Positions 17,688 through 27,867 of a stretch of DNA of 64,000 bases are shown here, piece after piece. The notes beneath the pieces were generated by a model, which did not search any database, was not told the DNA's origin, and saw only the letters and a program-made list of their open reading frames with translations. Position numbers and translations under genes: made by a program. Position 1 is the stretch's first letter. Every line of letters begins with the position of its first letter. Source of the stretch: Caulobacter mirabilis (GTDB taxonomy: Bacteria; Pseudomonadota; Alphaproteobacteria; Caulobacterales; Caulobacteraceae). The DNA lies in contig NZ_CP024201.1 in NCBI RefSeq assembly GCF_002749615.1, forward strand, positions 558,001 to 622,000, written 5' to 3'.

Positions 17688-19664
17688 ATGTCCGTCAGCC
17701 CCGTGAAGATGGCCGACGCCATCCGTGTTCTCTCCATGGATGCCGTCCATCACGCCAAGTCCGGCCACCAGGGCGCCCCGATGGGCCTGGCCGACGTGGC
17801 GACGGTGCTGTGGACCAAGTTTCTGAAGTACGACGCCAGCAAGCCGGACTGGGCCGACCGCGACCGCTTCGTGCTGTCCGCCGGCCACGCCTCGATGCTG
17901 ATCTACAGCCTGCTGCACCTGACCGGCTTCAAGGCCGTCACGATGGACCAGATCCGCAACTTCCGTCAGTGGGGCAGCGCCACGCCGGGCCATCCGGAAT
18001 ACGGCCACACCCCGGGCGTCGAGACCACCACCGGGCCGCTGGGCCAGGGCATCGCCACCGCCGTCGGCATGGCCATGGCCGAGCGCAGCCTGCACGCCCG
18101 TTACGGCGATGACCTGGTCGACCACCGCACCTGGGTGGTCGCCGGCGACGGCTGCCTGATGGAGGGCGTCAGCCAGGAGGCGATCAGCCTGGCCGGCCGC
18201 CTGAAGCTCAGCAAGCTGACGGTGCTGTTCGACGACAACAACACCACCATCGACGGCGAGGCGACCATCTCCGAGACCGGCGACCAGATGCTGCGCTTCA
18301 AGGCCGCGGGCTGGGCCGTGAAGGCCGTCGACGGCCACGACCACGGCAAGATCGCCGCGGCGCTGCGCTGGGCGACCCGCCAGAAGGTCCCCACCATGAT
18401 CGCCTGCAAGACCAAGATCTCGAAGGGCGCCGGCCCGAAGGAAGGCGACGTCCACGGCCACGGCTACTCGCTGTTCGACGAGGAAGCGACGCTGGCTCGC
18501 CAGGCCATGGGCTGGCCGTTGCCGCCGTTCGAGCTTCCCGAGGATATCGCCGCCGCCTGGTTGAAGGCCGGCCGCAAGGGGGGCTCGGCCCGCCGCAAGT
18601 GGGACAAGCGCCTGAAGAGCCACAAGGACGGCGCCGACTTCACCCGCGCCGTGAAGGGCGACCTGCCGACCGGCGCCTTTGACGCGCTGCAGGCCCATAT
18701 CGACGCCAACATCGCCAACCCGGTCGCCAACGCCACCCGCGTGCATAGCGGCTCGGCCCTGACGGCGCTGACCCCGGCGATCCCGGAAATGATCGGCGGC
18801 TCGGCCGACCTGACCGGCTCGAACAACACCTACGTCAAGGGCATGGTCCCGTTCGACGCGCCGGACTACGCCGGCCGCTACGTCCACTACGGCGTGCGCG
18901 AGCACGGCATGGCCGCCGCGATGAACGGCATGGCCCTGCACGGCGGCGTCATTCCCTACAGCGGCACCTTCATGTGCTTCGCCGACTACAGCCGCGCGGC
19001 CATCCGCCTGGGCGCCCTGATGGGCGTGCGGGTGATCCATGTGATGACCCACGATTCCATCGGCCTCGGCGAAGACGGCCCGACCCACCAGCCGGTCGAG
19101 CACCTGGCCTCGCTGCGCGCCATGCCGAACCTGAACGTCTACCGCCCGGCGGACGCGATCGAGGCGGCGGAGTGCTGGCAGTCGGCGCTGCAGCACAAGA
19201 CCACGCCGTCGATCATGGCCCTGTCGCGCCAGAAGACGCCGGTCGCCCGCACCGCCTCGGCGACCGAGAACCTGTCCGCCAAGGGCGCCTACGAGCTGGC
19301 GGCGGCCGAGGGCGGCGACGCCCAGGTGACGATCTTCGCCTCGGGCACCGAAGTCGGCGTCGCCCTCGGCGCCCGCCAGCTGCTGCAGGCCGGCGGCGTC
19401 CCCACCCGCGTGGTCTCGACCCCCTGCTGGGAGCTGTTCGAGCAGCAGTCGGCCAAGTACCGCGCCGACACGATCGGCAAGGCCAAGGTCCGCGTCGCGG
19501 TCGAGGCGGCGGTCAAGATGGGCTGGGAACGCTTCATCGGCGAGGACGGCGTCTTCGTCGGCATGACCGGCTTCGGCGCCTCGGCTCCGTTCGAGCGCCT
19601 CTACAAGGAGTTCGGCATCACCGCCGAGGGCGTCGCCGAGGCGGCTAAGGCGAAGCTGGGCTGA
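17688..19664 (+). CDS. tkt: Transketolase
   Basis: Thiamine-diphosphate enzyme of the pentose phosphate pathway. ATG 17688 (MSVSPVKMADAIRVLSMDAV) gives 658 residues, the usual length. The TPP-binding region is GDGCLMEGVSQEAISLAG with DDNNTTIDG; catalytic features are HAKSGHQGAPMGLADV and the Glu of YGVREHGMAAAMNG. The C-terminal domain is complete. It is divergent from the DUF4164-zapA operon; the upstream in-frame extension is non-conserved and rejected. Confidence 0.96.
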   Translation: MSVSPVKMADAIRVLSMDAVHHAKSGHQGAPMGLADVATVLWTKFLKYDASKPDWADRDRFVLSAGHASMLIYSLLHLTGFKAVTMDQIRNFRQWGSATPGHPEYGHTPGVETTTGPLGQGIATAVGMAMAERSLHARYGDDLVDHRTWVVAGDGCLMEGVSQEAISLAGRLKLSKLTVLFDDNNTTIDGEATISETGDQMLRFKAAGWAVKAVDGHDHGKIAAALRWATRQKVPTMIACKTKISKGAGPKEGDVHGHGYSLFDEEATLARQAMGWPLPPFELPEDIAAAWLKAGRKGGSARRKWDKRLKSHKDGADFTRAVKGDLPTGAFDALQAHIDANIANPVANATRVHSGSALTALTPAIPEMIGGSADLTGSNNTYVKGMVPFDAPDYAGRYVHYGVREHGMAAAMNGMALHGGVIPYSGTFMCFADYSRAAIRLGALMGVRVIHVMTHDSIGLGEDGPTHQPVEHLASLRAMPNLNVYRPADAIEAAECWQSALQHKTTPSIMALSRQKTPVARTASATENLSAKGAYELAAAEGGDAQVTIFASGTEVGVALGARQLLQAGGVPTRVVSTPCWELFEQQSAKYRADTIGKAKVRVAVEAAVKMGWERFIGEDGVFVGMTGFGASAPFERLYKEFGITAEGVAEAAKAKLG

Positions 19665-19669
19665 CGGCG

Positions 19670-20044
19670 ATGGGGATCACGTTCGGAGCCGTCATCCCCG
19701 TCCTGCGCATCTTCGACATCGACAAGGCGCGGGCCTTCTATGTCGACTACCTCGGCTTCGAGGTGGTCTGGGAGCACCGCTTCTCACCTAGCGCGCCGCT
19801 CTACATGGAGGTCCGGCGCGCCGGGCTGCGTCTGCATCTCAGCGAACACCACGGCGACGGTTCTCCCGGCGTCCAGGTCCGGATCGAGACGAGCGGCCTG
19901 CGCGATTATCACGCCGAGCTGCACGGCAAGGCCTATGGCTACCTGCGGCCGGGCCTGGAGCCCGGCCATGGCGGGGTGGAGCTCGGCCTCCTCGACCCGT
20001 TCGGCAACAGACTGACCCTCTACGAACCCGAAGGCGACCAATGA
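19670..20044 (+). CDS. VOC/glyoxalase superfamily protein (bleomycin-resistance-like)
   Basis: 124 residues. [20 protein letters not shown] is a classic VOC-fold start, and [12 protein letters not shown] and [14 protein letters not shown] complete the pattern. Similar short proteins are annotated as bleomycin-resistance or glyoxalase-like; the real substrate is unknown. It begins 5 bp after tkt and its stop overlaps purT by 4 bp (ATGA), so tkt-VOC-purT probably form one transcript. Confidence 0.85.
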   Translation: MGITFGAVIPVLRIFDIDKARAFYVDYLGFEVVWEHRFSPSAPLYMEVRRAGLRLHLSEHHGDGSPGVQVRIETSGLRDYHAELHGKAYGYLRPGLEPGHGGVELGLLDPFGNRLTLYEPEGDQ

Positions 20045-21240
20045 AACTCGGCACTCCGCTCAGCCCCACCGCGACCAAGGTCATGCTCCTGGGCTCGGGC
20101 GAGCTCGGCAAGGAGGTGGCCATCGAGCTGCAGCGGCTGGGCGTCGAGGTGATCGCCGTCGACCGCTACGCCAACGCCCCGGCCATGCAGGTGGCCCACC
20201 GCAGCCATGTGATCGCCATGACCGACGCGGCGGCGCTGAAGGCCTTGATCGCCCAGGAGCAGCCCGATCTGGTCGTGCCCGAGATCGAGGCGATCGCCAC
20301 CGACGCCCTGGCCGAGATCGAGGCGGCCGGCGAGGTCGCCGTCATCCCGACCGCCCGCGCCACCCAGCTGACGATGAACCGCGAGGGCATCCGCCGGCTG
20401 GCCGCCGAGGACCTGGGCCTGCCGACCAGCGCCTACGCCTTCGCCTCATCGCGCGACGAGCTGGAAGCGGGCGCCGCGGCCGTCGGCTATCCCTGTTTCG
20501 TCAAGCCGGTCATGAGCTCGTCGGGCAAGGGGCAGTCCTACGTCGAGACCGCCGCCGATATCGGCGCGGCCTGGGACTACGCCCTGTCGGCCGGCCGGGT
20601 CGAGACGGCCCGGGTCATCGTCGAAGGTCGCATCGACTTCGACTTCGAGATCACGCTGCTGACGGTCCGCGCCATCGGCGCCTCCGGCGAGGTCGAGACC
20701 TTCTTCTGCGCGCCCGTCGGCCACCGACAGGTGAAGGGCGACTATGTCGAGAGCTGGCAGCCGCAGGCGATGAGCGCCGCCGCCCTGGCCTCCGCGAAGG
20801 ACATCGCCGGCCAGGTCACCGCCGCCCTCGGCGGCCGCGGCCTGTTCGGCGTCGAGCTGTTCGTGAAGGGCGACGAGGTCTGGTTCTCGGAGGTCAGCCC
20901 GCGTCCGCACGACACCGGCCTGGTCACCCTGGCCACCCAGGTGCAGAGCGAGTTCGCGCTGCACGCCCGCGCCATCCTCGGCCTGCCGGTCGACGTCAGC
21001 CTGCGCGAGCCGGGCGCCAGCGCGGTGATCTACGGCGGCATGGAGGCCGAGGGCGTGGCGTTCGAGGGCGTCGCCGAGGCGCTGAGCGTTCCTGACAGCG
21101 ACCTGCGCCTGTTCGGCAAGCCGGAAGCCTTCGAGCGCCGCCGCATGGGCGTGGCCCTGGCCCGCGCCGCCGACACCGACACGGCTCGCGCCAACGCCCG
21201 CGAAGCGGCGGGGCGGGTGAGGGTGGTTAGAGGCCGATAG
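20041..21240 (+). CDS. purT: PurT, formate-dependent GAR transformylase
   Basis: 399 residues, ATP-grasp fold. N-terminal [20 protein letters not shown] and central ATP-grasp motifs ([49 protein letters not shown]) are diagnostic. It uses formate and ATP instead of 10-formyl-THF in step 3 of purine synthesis. Translationally coupled to the VOC gene. Confidence 0.95.
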   Translation: MKLGTPLSPTATKVMLLGSGELGKEVAIELQRLGVEVIAVDRYANAPAMQVAHRSHVIAMTDAAALKALIAQEQPDLVVPEIEAIATDALAEIEAAGEVAVIPTARATQLTMNREGIRRLAAEDLGLPTSAYAFASSRDELEAGAAAVGYPCFVKPVMSSSGKGQSYVETAADIGAAWDYALSAGRVETARVIVEGRIDFDFEITLLTVRAIGASGEVETFFCAPVGHRQVKGDYVESWQPQAMSAAALASAKDIAGQVTAALGGRGLFGVELFVKGDEVWFSEVSPRPHDTGLVTLATQVQSEFALHARAILGLPVDVSLREPGASAVIYGGMEAEGVAFEGVAEALSVPDSDLRLFGKPEAFERRRMGVALARAADTDTARANAREAAGRVRVVRGR

Positions 21241-21244
21241 GCTC

Positions 21245-21362
21245 TGCGTCCTTCGAGACGCTCGCCCGAGGCTCGCTCCTCAGGATGACGAATTCAGCAG
21301 GGCGCCCCCACCTTCGTCATGGTGAGGAGCGGACCCTCAGGTCCGCGTCTCGAACCACGCAG
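21245..21362. repeat. REP-like palindromic element, family A copy 2
   Basis: TGCGTCCTTCGAGACG ... GCTCCTCAGGATGACGAA on the left half is mirrored by TTCGTCATGGTGAGGAGC ... CGTCTCGAACCACGCA on the right. It fills the space between convergent purT and the pirin gene and could act as a two-way terminator. Confidence 0.85.
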
Positions 21363-21367
21363 GGCCG

Positions 21368-22237
21368 CTAGGCCGGGATCGCCCCGAAGCGGCCGGCGTT
21401 GAAGTCCTCGATCGTCTGGACCAGCTCCTGGCGGGTGTTCATGACGAACGGGCCGTGCCAGGCGACCGGCTCCTCGATCGGCTCGCCGCTCAGGACCAGG
21501 ATCTTGGCGTCGTTGTTGGCCTCGATCGCGACCTCGCCGCCCGTGCGGTCGAGCAGCACGAACTGGCCGCCGCGCGCGACGGCGTCGCCGTTGACCTGAA
21601 CCGTGCCGGACAGCACCGCCAGACCGAGCATGCGGCCCTCGGCCGGGGCGAGCGTCGTCCGGCCGCCGGCCTTCAGGCGCAGGTCCCAGACGTCGATCGG
21701 GGTGAAGGTGCGCGCCGGACCCTTGGCGCCGTCGTACGCGCCCGCGATCACCCGCAGCGTCCCGGCGCCGTCGGCCAGTTCGACCGTCGGAATGTCGGCC
21801 GCGACCAGGGTCTGGTAGGCGGGCGGCGCCCCCTTGTCCCGGGCCGGCAGGTTCACCCACAGCTGCGCCATCTCCATCACGCCGCCACGTTTGGTGAAGG
21901 CGTCGGAGTGGAACTCCTCGTGCAGGATGCCCGAGGCGGCCGTCATCCACTGCACGTCGCCGGGACCGATATGGCCGCCGCCGCCGGAGGAGTCGCGGTG
22001 ATCGACCTCGCCCTCGTAGACGATGGTGACGGTCTCGAAGCCGCGGTGCGGGTGGACCCCGACGCCGCGCCGGCGGTCGCTCGGCGAGAACTCGGCGGGG
22101 CCGGCGTGATCGAGCAGCAGAAAGGGGCTGACCTCGCCGCCGCCCATCGCGCCGTGGGCGAACATCGAGCGGACCGGAAAGCCGTCGCCGACCCAATGGG
22201 GCTTTGGGCTATCGTAAACGCCAAGAACCTGACGCAT
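21368..22237 (-). CDS. Pirin family protein
   Basis: 289 residues from ATG 22237 (MRQVLGVYDSPKPHWVGDGF). Cupin metal-binding residues are in GVGVHPHRGFETVTIVYEG and HRDSSGGGGHIGPGDVQWM, followed by GILHEEFHSDAF. Pirins are iron-containing cupins; bacterial members include quercetinases and redox sensors. Substrate cannot be told. An in-frame extension to 22342 is not supported by conservation. Confidence 0.93.
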   Translation of the reverse strand: MRQVLGVYDSPKPHWVGDGFPVRSMFAHGAMGGGEVSPFLLLDHAGPAEFSPSDRRRGVGVHPHRGFETVTIVYEGEVDHRDSSGGGGHIGPGDVQWMTAASGILHEEFHSDAFTKRGGVMEMAQLWVNLPARDKGAPPAYQTLVAADIPTVELADGAGTLRVIAGAYDGAKGPARTFTPIDVWDLRLKAGGRTTLAPAEGRMLGLAVLSGTVQVNGDAVARGGQFVLLDRTGGEVAIEANNDAKILVLSGEPIEEPVAWHGPFVMNTRQELVQTIEDFNAGRFGAIPA

Positions 22238-22450
22238 GGGAACTCCTGGGACTGTCGTGGCGGAAGGCTTCGGCCTTCCCTTATCTGCCACATATGTAGT
22301 TACCGTTTTGTCCGGCGCCACCATGTCGCCGACCTGTAACAAAGCCTCACCGGATATGACCCCCGCGCAGGGGCCGCGGGGTTGACTTCGCGCGCCATGT
22401 CTTCAAAACCCCGCGCAATCAATAGAATTAAGCGCCGGAGCCCCACACCT

Positions 22451-23458
22451 ATGACTGTTCGCGTCGCCATCAACGGCTTCGGCCGTATCGGCCGTCTCGT
22501 CCTCCGCTCGATCGCCGAACATGGCCGCAAGGACATCGAGGTCGTCGCCATCAACGACCTGGGCCCCGTCGAGACCAACGCCCACCTGCTGCGCTACGAC
22601 AGCGTGCACGGCCGCTTCCCCGGTACGGTGACGACCGGCGAGGACTGGATCGACGTCGGCATGGGCAAGATCAAGGTCACCGCCGAGCGTGACCCGGCCA
22701 ACCTGCCGCACAAGGATCTGGGCGTCGACATCGCCTTCGAGTGCACCGGCATCTTCACGTCCAAGGACAAGGCCTCGGCCCACCTGACCGCCGGCGCCAA
22801 GCGCGTGCTGGTCTCGGCCCCGGCCGACAACGCCGACAAGACCATCGTCTACAAGGTCAACCACGAGACCCTGACGGCCGACGACATCGTCGTCTCCAAC
22901 GGCTCCTGCACCACCAACGCCCTGGCCCCGGTGGCCAAGGTCCTGCACGACCTGTTCGGCATCGAGCGTGGCTACATGACCACGATCCACGCCTACACCG
23001 GCGACCAGCCGACCCTCGACACCATGCACAAGGACCTCTACCGCGGTCGCGCGGCGGCCCTGAGCATGATCCCGACCTCGACCGGCGCCGCCAAGGCCCT
23101 GGGCCTGGTCCTGCCGGAGCTGAAGGGCAAGCTGGACGGCTCGTCGATCCGCGTCCCGACCCCGAACGTCTCGGTCATCGACCTGAAGGTCGTCGCCGGC
23201 CGTGAAGTGACCGTGGCCGAAATCAACGCCGCCCTGCAGGCCGCCGCCGATGGCCCGATGTCGGGCGTCCTGGCCACGACGACGGACCCGCTGGTCTCCA
23301 GCGACCTGAACCACATCGCCGCCTCCTCGACCGCCGCCCTGCCGCAGACCCAGGTCATCGACGGCAAGCTGGCCCGCGTGCTGAGCTGGTACGACAACGA
23401 GTGGGGCTTCGCGACCCGCATGAGCGACACCGCGCTCGTGATGGCGAAGTTCCTCTAA
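22451..23458 (+). CDS. gap: Glyceraldehyde-3-phosphate dehydrogenase, type I
   Basis: 335 residues from ATG 22451 (MTVRVAINGFGRIGRLVLRS). The catalytic Cys is in SNGSCTTNALAPVAKVLHD, and the substrate-binding stretch MIPTSTGAAKALGLVLPEL and C-terminal SWYDNEWGFATRM are present. Cytosolic glycolysis/gluconeogenesis enzyme. The 213 bp between it and the divergent pirin gene holds the promoter; TTGACT at 22382 is a candidate -35. Confidence 0.97.
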   Translation: MTVRVAINGFGRIGRLVLRSIAEHGRKDIEVVAINDLGPVETNAHLLRYDSVHGRFPGTVTTGEDWIDVGMGKIKVTAERDPANLPHKDLGVDIAFECTGIFTSKDKASAHLTAGAKRVLVSAPADNADKTIVYKVNHETLTADDIVVSNGSCTTNALAPVAKVLHDLFGIERGYMTTIHAYTGDQPTLDTMHKDLYRGRAAALSMIPTSTGAAKALGLVLPELKGKLDGSSIRVPTPNVSVIDLKVVAGREVTVAEINAALQAAADGPMSGVLATTTDPLVSSDLNHIAASSTAALPQTQVIDGKLARVLSWYDNEWGFATRMSDTALVMAKFL

Positions 23459-23480
23459 TCATCCAGGAAGCGGCGGCGGC

Positions 23481-24011
23481 GTGAGCGGATCGAACTCCAG
23501 ACTTCGCCTGCGCCGCCCCGCTTCCGACGACGCGGACATCCTGTTCGCGATCTACGGCGATCCCCGCACCAACCAGACCAACCCGGCGGGACCGTTCCCG
23601 GACCTGGAGAAGGCCGAGGCGGTGCTGGCGAGTTGGATGGCGCACTGGGACGAGCACGGCTTCGGCGTCTGGGCGATCGCCCGCGCCGAGGCGCCGGATC
23701 AGGTCATCGGCTTCGGCGGTCTCAGCCTGCGGCTCTACGGCGACGTCGAGAAGCTGAACCTAGGCTACCGCTTCGCGGTCGAGGCCTGGGGGCAGGGCTA
23801 CGCCACGGAATTCGGGCGCGCCGCCCTCGACCATGCGTTCAGCGCCCTGGGCCGGGACGAGGTCTTCGGCCTGGTCCGCCCGGCCAACACCGCCTCCATC
23901 CATGTGCTCGAGAAGCTGGGCATGACGCGGGTGGACGAACTCGACGACGTTCCGGGTGAGGCGAAGAGCTTCGTCTACGCCATCCGGAACCCCGCCGCAG
24001 CGCCGGCGTAA
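23481..24011 (+). CDS. GNAT family N-acetyltransferase (RimJ/RimL-like)
   Basis: 176 residues from a GTG at 23481, with AGGAAG about 10 bp upstream. The RimJ/L-type pattern is visible: [20 protein letters not shown] at the N-terminus, [20 protein letters not shown], and the acetyl-CoA-binding region [20 protein letters not shown], then [17 protein letters not shown]. It lies between gap and pgk (22 bp and 19 bp gaps), so it is probably co-transcribed with glycolytic genes. Target unknown. Confidence 0.88.
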   Translation: MSGSNSRLRLRRPASDDADILFAIYGDPRTNQTNPAGPFPDLEKAEAVLASWMAHWDEHGFGVWAIARAEAPDQVIGFGGLSLRLYGDVEKLNLGYRFAVEAWGQGYATEFGRAALDHAFSALGRDEVFGLVRPANTASIHVLEKLGMTRVDELDDVPGEAKSFVYAIRNPAAAPA

Positions 24012-24030
24012 GACACATCAGGACTCCGAC

Positions 24031-25221
24031 ATGCCCTTCCGCTCCCTCGAAACCGCCGATCTCGCCGGCAAGCGCGCCCTGGTCCGCGTGGACCTCAACG
24101 TGCCGATGGCCGACGGCAAGGTGACCGACGACACCCGCCTGCGCGCGGTGCTGCCGACCATCCGCTTCCTGTCGACCCGGGGCGCCAAGGTGGTGCTGCT
24201 GGCCCACTTCGACCGGCCGAAGGGCAAGCGCGTTCCGGAGATGAGCCTGAAGCCGGTCGTCGGCCCGCTGTCGGCGCTGCTGGAGCAGCCGGTGGCCTTC
24301 GCCGACGACTGCATCGGCGGTGAGGCCGCGGCGGTCGTGAACGGCCTCGAGAACGGCGGCGTCGCCCTGCTGGAGAACATCCGCTACCACGCCGGCGAAG
24401 AGAAGAACGACCCGGCCTTCGCGGCCGAGCTGGCCAAGCTGGGCGACCTGTACGTCAACGACGCCTTCAGCGCCGCCCACCGCGCCCACGCCTCGACCGA
24501 GGGCCTGGCCCGCCTGCTGCCGGCCTATCCGGGCCTGTCGATGCAGCGCGAGCTGGAGATGCTGGACGCGGCCCTCGGCAACCCGGTGAAGCCGGTGCTG
24601 GGCATCGTCGGCGGGGCCAAGGTCTCGACCAAGCTCGACCTGCTGAACAACCTGGTCGAGAAGCTGGACCGCCTGGCCATTGGCGGCGGCATGGCCAACA
24701 CCTTCCTGGCCGCACAGGGCCATCCGGTCGGCTCCTCGCTGTGCGAGCACGACCTGGGCGACACCGCCCGCGAGATCATCGCCAAGGCCGCCCAGGCCGG
24801 CTGTGAGCTGCTGCTGCCGGTCGACGTTGTCGTCGCCGCCGAGGTGAAGCCGAACACCGCCACGCGCGTGCTGGCCCTGGACGAGGTCAAGGACGGCGAC
24901 CTGATCCTGGACGCCGGCCCCAAGACGGTCGAGCGCCTGCTGACCGCCATGGACGACAGCAAGACCTTCATCTGGAACGGCCCGCTGGGCGTGTTCGAGG
25001 TGCCGCCGTTCGACGCCGCCACCGTGGCGGCGGCCAAGAAGGCCGGCGAACTGGCCCAGGCCGGCAAGCTGGTCGCCGTGGCCGGCGGCGGCGACACCGT
25101 CGCGGCCCTGAACCACGCCGGGGTGGCGGGCGAGATGACCTTCGTCTCGACCGCGGGCGGCGCCTTCCTGGAGTGGATGGAAGGCAAGGTCCTGCCGGGC
25201 GTCGCGGCTCTGGAAGTCTGA
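24031..25221 (+). CDS. pgk: Phosphoglycerate kinase
   Basis: 396 residues from ATG 24031 ([20 protein letters not shown]). Signature [20 protein letters not shown] with [12 protein letters not shown], the hinge [18 protein letters not shown], and nucleotide-binding [11 protein letters not shown] and [13 protein letters not shown] are present. Cytosolic glycolysis/gluconeogenesis. 19 bp after the GNAT gene. Confidence 0.97.
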   Translation: MPFRSLETADLAGKRALVRVDLNVPMADGKVTDDTRLRAVLPTIRFLSTRGAKVVLLAHFDRPKGKRVPEMSLKPVVGPLSALLEQPVAFADDCIGGEAAAVVNGLENGGVALLENIRYHAGEEKNDPAFAAELAKLGDLYVNDAFSAAHRAHASTEGLARLLPAYPGLSMQRELEMLDAALGNPVKPVLGIVGGAKVSTKLDLLNNLVEKLDRLAIGGGMANTFLAAQGHPVGSSLCEHDLGDTAREIIAKAAQAGCELLLPVDVVVAAEVKPNTATRVLALDEVKDGDLILDAGPKTVERLLTAMDDSKTFIWNGPLGVFEVPPFDAATVAAAKKAGELAQAGKLVAVAGGGDTVAALNHAGVAGEMTFVSTAGGAFLEWMEGKVLPGVAALEV

Positions 25222-25296
25222 TCAATCAGAGGCGAACGCGGCGTCGTTGACGTCGCGTCGCCAGCAATCGTGATCACGCGTCCGTGACACCAGGGG

Positions 25297-25325
25297 GTGA
25301 CGCGGGGCGCTCGTGCGACTAAACC
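25297..25325 (+). promoter_or_regulatory. Candidate promoter of fba
   Basis: GTGACG (25297-25302), a 17-bp spacer, and TAAACC (25320-25325), the pattern of other promoters in this window. It lies 43 bp before the fba GTG start, suggesting fba can be transcribed separately from gap-pgk. Confidence 0.5.
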
Positions 25326-25367
25326 AGCGCCACAACACAAAAAATACGCGCAAGAGGACCTTAGATC

Positions 25368-26453
25368 GTGGCCCGCATCACCCTTCGTCAGCTTCTCGAC
25401 CACGCCGCCGAGAATGACTACGGCCTGCCCGCCTTCAACATCAACAACATGGAACAGGGTCTGGCGATCATGGAGGCCGCCGAGGCCTGCGACGCGCCGG
25501 TCATCATCCAGGCGTCGCGCGGCGCGCGCAGCTACGCCAACGATGTCGTGCTGGCCCGCCTGATCGACGCCCTGGTCGAGCTGTACCCGAACATCCCGGT
25601 CTGCATGCACCAGGATCACGGCAACGGCCCGGCCACCTGCGCCACCGCCATCCAGTACGGTTTCACCTCGGTGATGATGGACGGCAGCCTGAAGGAAGAC
25701 GCCAAGACCCCGGCCGACTATGACTACAACGTCGATGTCACCCGTCGCGTGGTCCAGATGGCCCACAGCTGCGGCGTCTCGGTCGAGGGCGAGCTGGGCG
25801 TGCTGGGCTCGCTGGAGACCGGCATGGGCGAGGCCGAGGACGGCCACGGCTTCGAGGGCAAGCTGGACCACTCGGCCCTGCTGACCGACCCCGACCAGGC
25901 GGTCGAGTTCGTGCGCGAGACCAAGGTCGACGCCCTGGCCATCGCCATGGGCACCAGCCACGGCGCCTACAAGTTCAGCCGCAAGCCGGACGGCGACGTG
26001 CTGGCCATGAACGTGATCGAGGAGATCCACCGCCGCCTGCCCAACACCCACCTGGTGATGCACGGCTCGTCGTCGGTGCCGCAGGATCTGCAGGACATCA
26101 TCAACGAGTTCGGCGGCCAGATGCCCCAGACCTGGGGCGTCCCGGTGGAAGAGATCCAGCGCGGCATCAAGCACGGCGTGCGCAAGATCAACATCGACAC
26201 CGACAACCGCATGGCCATGACCGGCGCGATCCGGAAGCTGCTGATGGAGAAGCCGGGAGAGTTCGACCCGCGCGCCTATCTGAAGCCGGCCAAGGAAGCC
26301 ATGCGCAAGGTCTGCGAGCAGCGTTTCCGGGAGTTCTGGGCCGACGGCCAGGCCTCCAAGATCAAGCCGCTCAGCACCGCCCAGATGGCCAAGCGCTACA
26401 GCGCCGGCGAGCTGGATCCGAAGATCGGCGTCAGCAAGGCCGCCGCGGAGTAG
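25368..26453 (+). CDS. fba: Fructose-bisphosphate aldolase, class II
   Basis: 361 residues beginning at GTG 25368 (first residues read [20 protein letters not shown]). Zn-binding and catalytic motifs: [60 protein letters not shown] and [18 protein letters not shown]. The length and motifs fit the CbbA-like class IIB long form. It is the last gene of the gap-pgk-fba run and is followed by a terminator. Confidence 0.96.
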   Translation: MARITLRQLLDHAAENDYGLPAFNINNMEQGLAIMEAAEACDAPVIIQASRGARSYANDVVLARLIDALVELYPNIPVCMHQDHGNGPATCATAIQYGFTSVMMDGSLKEDAKTPADYDYNVDVTRRVVQMAHSCGVSVEGELGVLGSLETGMGEAEDGHGFEGKLDHSALLTDPDQAVEFVRETKVDALAIAMGTSHGAYKFSRKPDGDVLAMNVIEEIHRRLPNTHLVMHGSSSVPQDLQDIINEFGGQMPQTWGVPVEEIQRGIKHGVRKINIDTDNRMAMTGAIRKLLMEKPGEFDPRAYLKPAKEAMRKVCEQRFREFWADGQASKIKPLSTAQMAKRYSAGELDPKIGVSKAAAE

Positions 26454-26475
26454 TTTTCCGCAGCCTCGACAATGG

Positions 26476-26507
26476 AAGGGCCGGTCGCCTCAGGCGCCGG
26501 CCCTTTT
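26476..26507. terminator. Rho-independent terminator between fba and the DUF2799 gene
   Basis: AAGGGCCGG and CCGGCCCTT form a strong stem, with inner GCC/GGC pairs and a TTTT tail on the plus side. It is 22 bp after the fba stop and 10 bp before the end of the convergent gene. Confidence 0.85.
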
Positions 26508-26517
26508 CATTGGCCGC

Positions 26518-27156
26518 CTACCAGCTGCCGTAGCGCGGGCTGAATCGGTAGCGGAGCTGGTTGACCTCGCGTTCGGCCTCGTCGCGGCGATACCGAGCCT
26601 CGCGCAGGTCTTCGTCCGCCTGGCGGCGGTCGTCCCGCAGGCGCTTGATCGCCTCCCGGATCCAGGCCCGGTCGCTGTCGGACAGCTTCGGATCGACCAG
26701 CCGATTCTCCTCGTTGCGGAGCTTGCGATCGGCCTCATCCCAGCGGCTCTGGGCCGAGGAGATGTCGCTGTCGGCGCGGTCGACCCGCTGCTGGGCGTCG
26801 TAGACGACGCGGCCATCATCGTAGCCGGTCACGAAGTCACGCTCCAGCGGGGCGGGGCAGACGCCATGGTACGTCCGCCCCTGGCGTCCTTCCGAGAAGC
26901 CGCGGTCCAGCGTGCAGTAGACCGGCAGGCCGCGCTGGCGTCCACGCATGTAGGACGCCTGGTCCGGCATGATCTGGAACTTGGTGCAGGCCTTCACATG
27001 GTCGCCGTAGCGGTCCGGCTGGCGGCCGTTGGCGCCGTCCGTGTAGCCGATGCCCTCCCAGTCGCCGGCGCGGCACTGGTCCTCGTTGAGCGTCTCGCAA
27101 CCGGCCACGAGGGCCCCGCAGGCCACGACGGCGGCCAGGATTCCAAACTTCCGCAT
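26518..27156 (-). CDS. DUF2799 family lipoprotein
   Basis: 212 residues. Signal peptide with lipobox LVAGC, then repeated DUF2799-type motifs (CRAGDWEGIGYTDGANGRQP and CTLDRGFSEGRQGRTYHGVC) and a highly charged C-terminal coiled coil (about residues 125-200). Cys-containing repeats suggest disulfides in the periplasm. Function of the family is unknown. Confidence 0.85.
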   Translation of the reverse strand: MRKFGILAAVVACGALVAGCETLNEDQCRAGDWEGIGYTDGANGRQPDRYGDHVKACTKFQIMPDQASYMRGRQRGLPVYCTLDRGFSEGRQGRTYHGVCPAPLERDFVTGYDDGRVVYDAQQRVDRADSDISSAQSRWDEADRKLRNEENRLVDPKLSDSDRAWIREAIKRLRDDRRQADEDLREARYRRDEAEREVNQLRYRFSPRYGSW

Positions 27157-27241
27157 CTTGTTCTCCGACTTGCCCTCACGAAACGGTGATCTCGGCGCGG
27201 GCCGGATGGCAAGTTGAAAAATCGCAATGAAGCAAAAGGGC

Positions 27242-27802
27242 TCAGTGGATCGTCGGCCTGTCCCGGTTTCGCCGCCACAGGTCGCCGGTCAGGACGTTGG
27301 CGAAGGCCACCCAGCCGACGTAGGGCGCGACCATGTTGGCGGCGGGCTGGTCGACCTGGCGGGCGCGCCAGGCGTAGGCGGCCGAAGTCCCCAGCGAGGC
27401 GATCGCCGTCGCCAGCTGGCCGCCCAGATGCTTGGGTCCGATCGCCATCCAGGTGGCGTTCAACGCCTGCACCACGCCCCACAGGGTCAGGGCCTGGGTT
27501 CGGGCCGGACTGGCGGGCGCGTTCCAGACGCGCAAGCCCGACAGCGTGAGCGCCAGGAACAGCGGCGGCCAGATCACGGCGAAGGCGCTCTTCGGCGGTG
27601 CGAGAGGCGTGTCGTCGAGCTTGTCGTAGGCGCGACGAATGTCGGGGTGGTCCTCGGTCGGGGCGTTGGCCCGCGCGATCAGCGCCGACGCGAGAACGGC
27701 CCCGGCGGTGATGCCGAGGCCGATCAAGAGGTGCTTCGTCGATCGCCCTTCGCTGTTGGCCAGTCCGTCGATGGCGTCCCGGGCGGTCTCGGCGATCTGC
27801 AT
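27242..27802 (-). CDS. TspO/MBR family protein
   Basis: 186 residues with about five hydrophobic helices. APPKSAFAVIWPPLFLALTL corresponds to the PP-x-FxxxWxxLY-like signature, and the C-terminal APYVGWVAFANVLTGDLWRR matches TspO. TspO binds porphyrins/tetrapyrroles and steroids. The N-terminal 25 residues are longer than usual. It is near bacterioferritin on the same strand (65-bp gap), perhaps linking heme and iron handling. Confidence 0.85.
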   Translation of the reverse strand: MQIAETARDAIDGLANSEGRSTKHLLIGLGITAGAVLASALIARANAPTEDHPDIRRAYDKLDDTPLAPPKSAFAVIWPPLFLALTLSGLRVWNAPASPARTQALTLWGVVQALNATWMAIGPKHLGGQLATAIASLGTSAAYAWRARQVDQPAANMVAPYVGWVAFANVLTGDLWRRNRDRPTIH

Positions 27803-27867
27803 GGCGGTCTCCCTACTGTCGTCGGGAAACCGCCGGATTGCTGGAGGGGTTCCCCCGCCGGCCGGCC

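Noticed and set aside
17634-19196. Long minus-strand open frame opposite transketolase
   Set aside because: Antisense artefact of third-position GC; transketolase on the plus strand has every catalytic motif.
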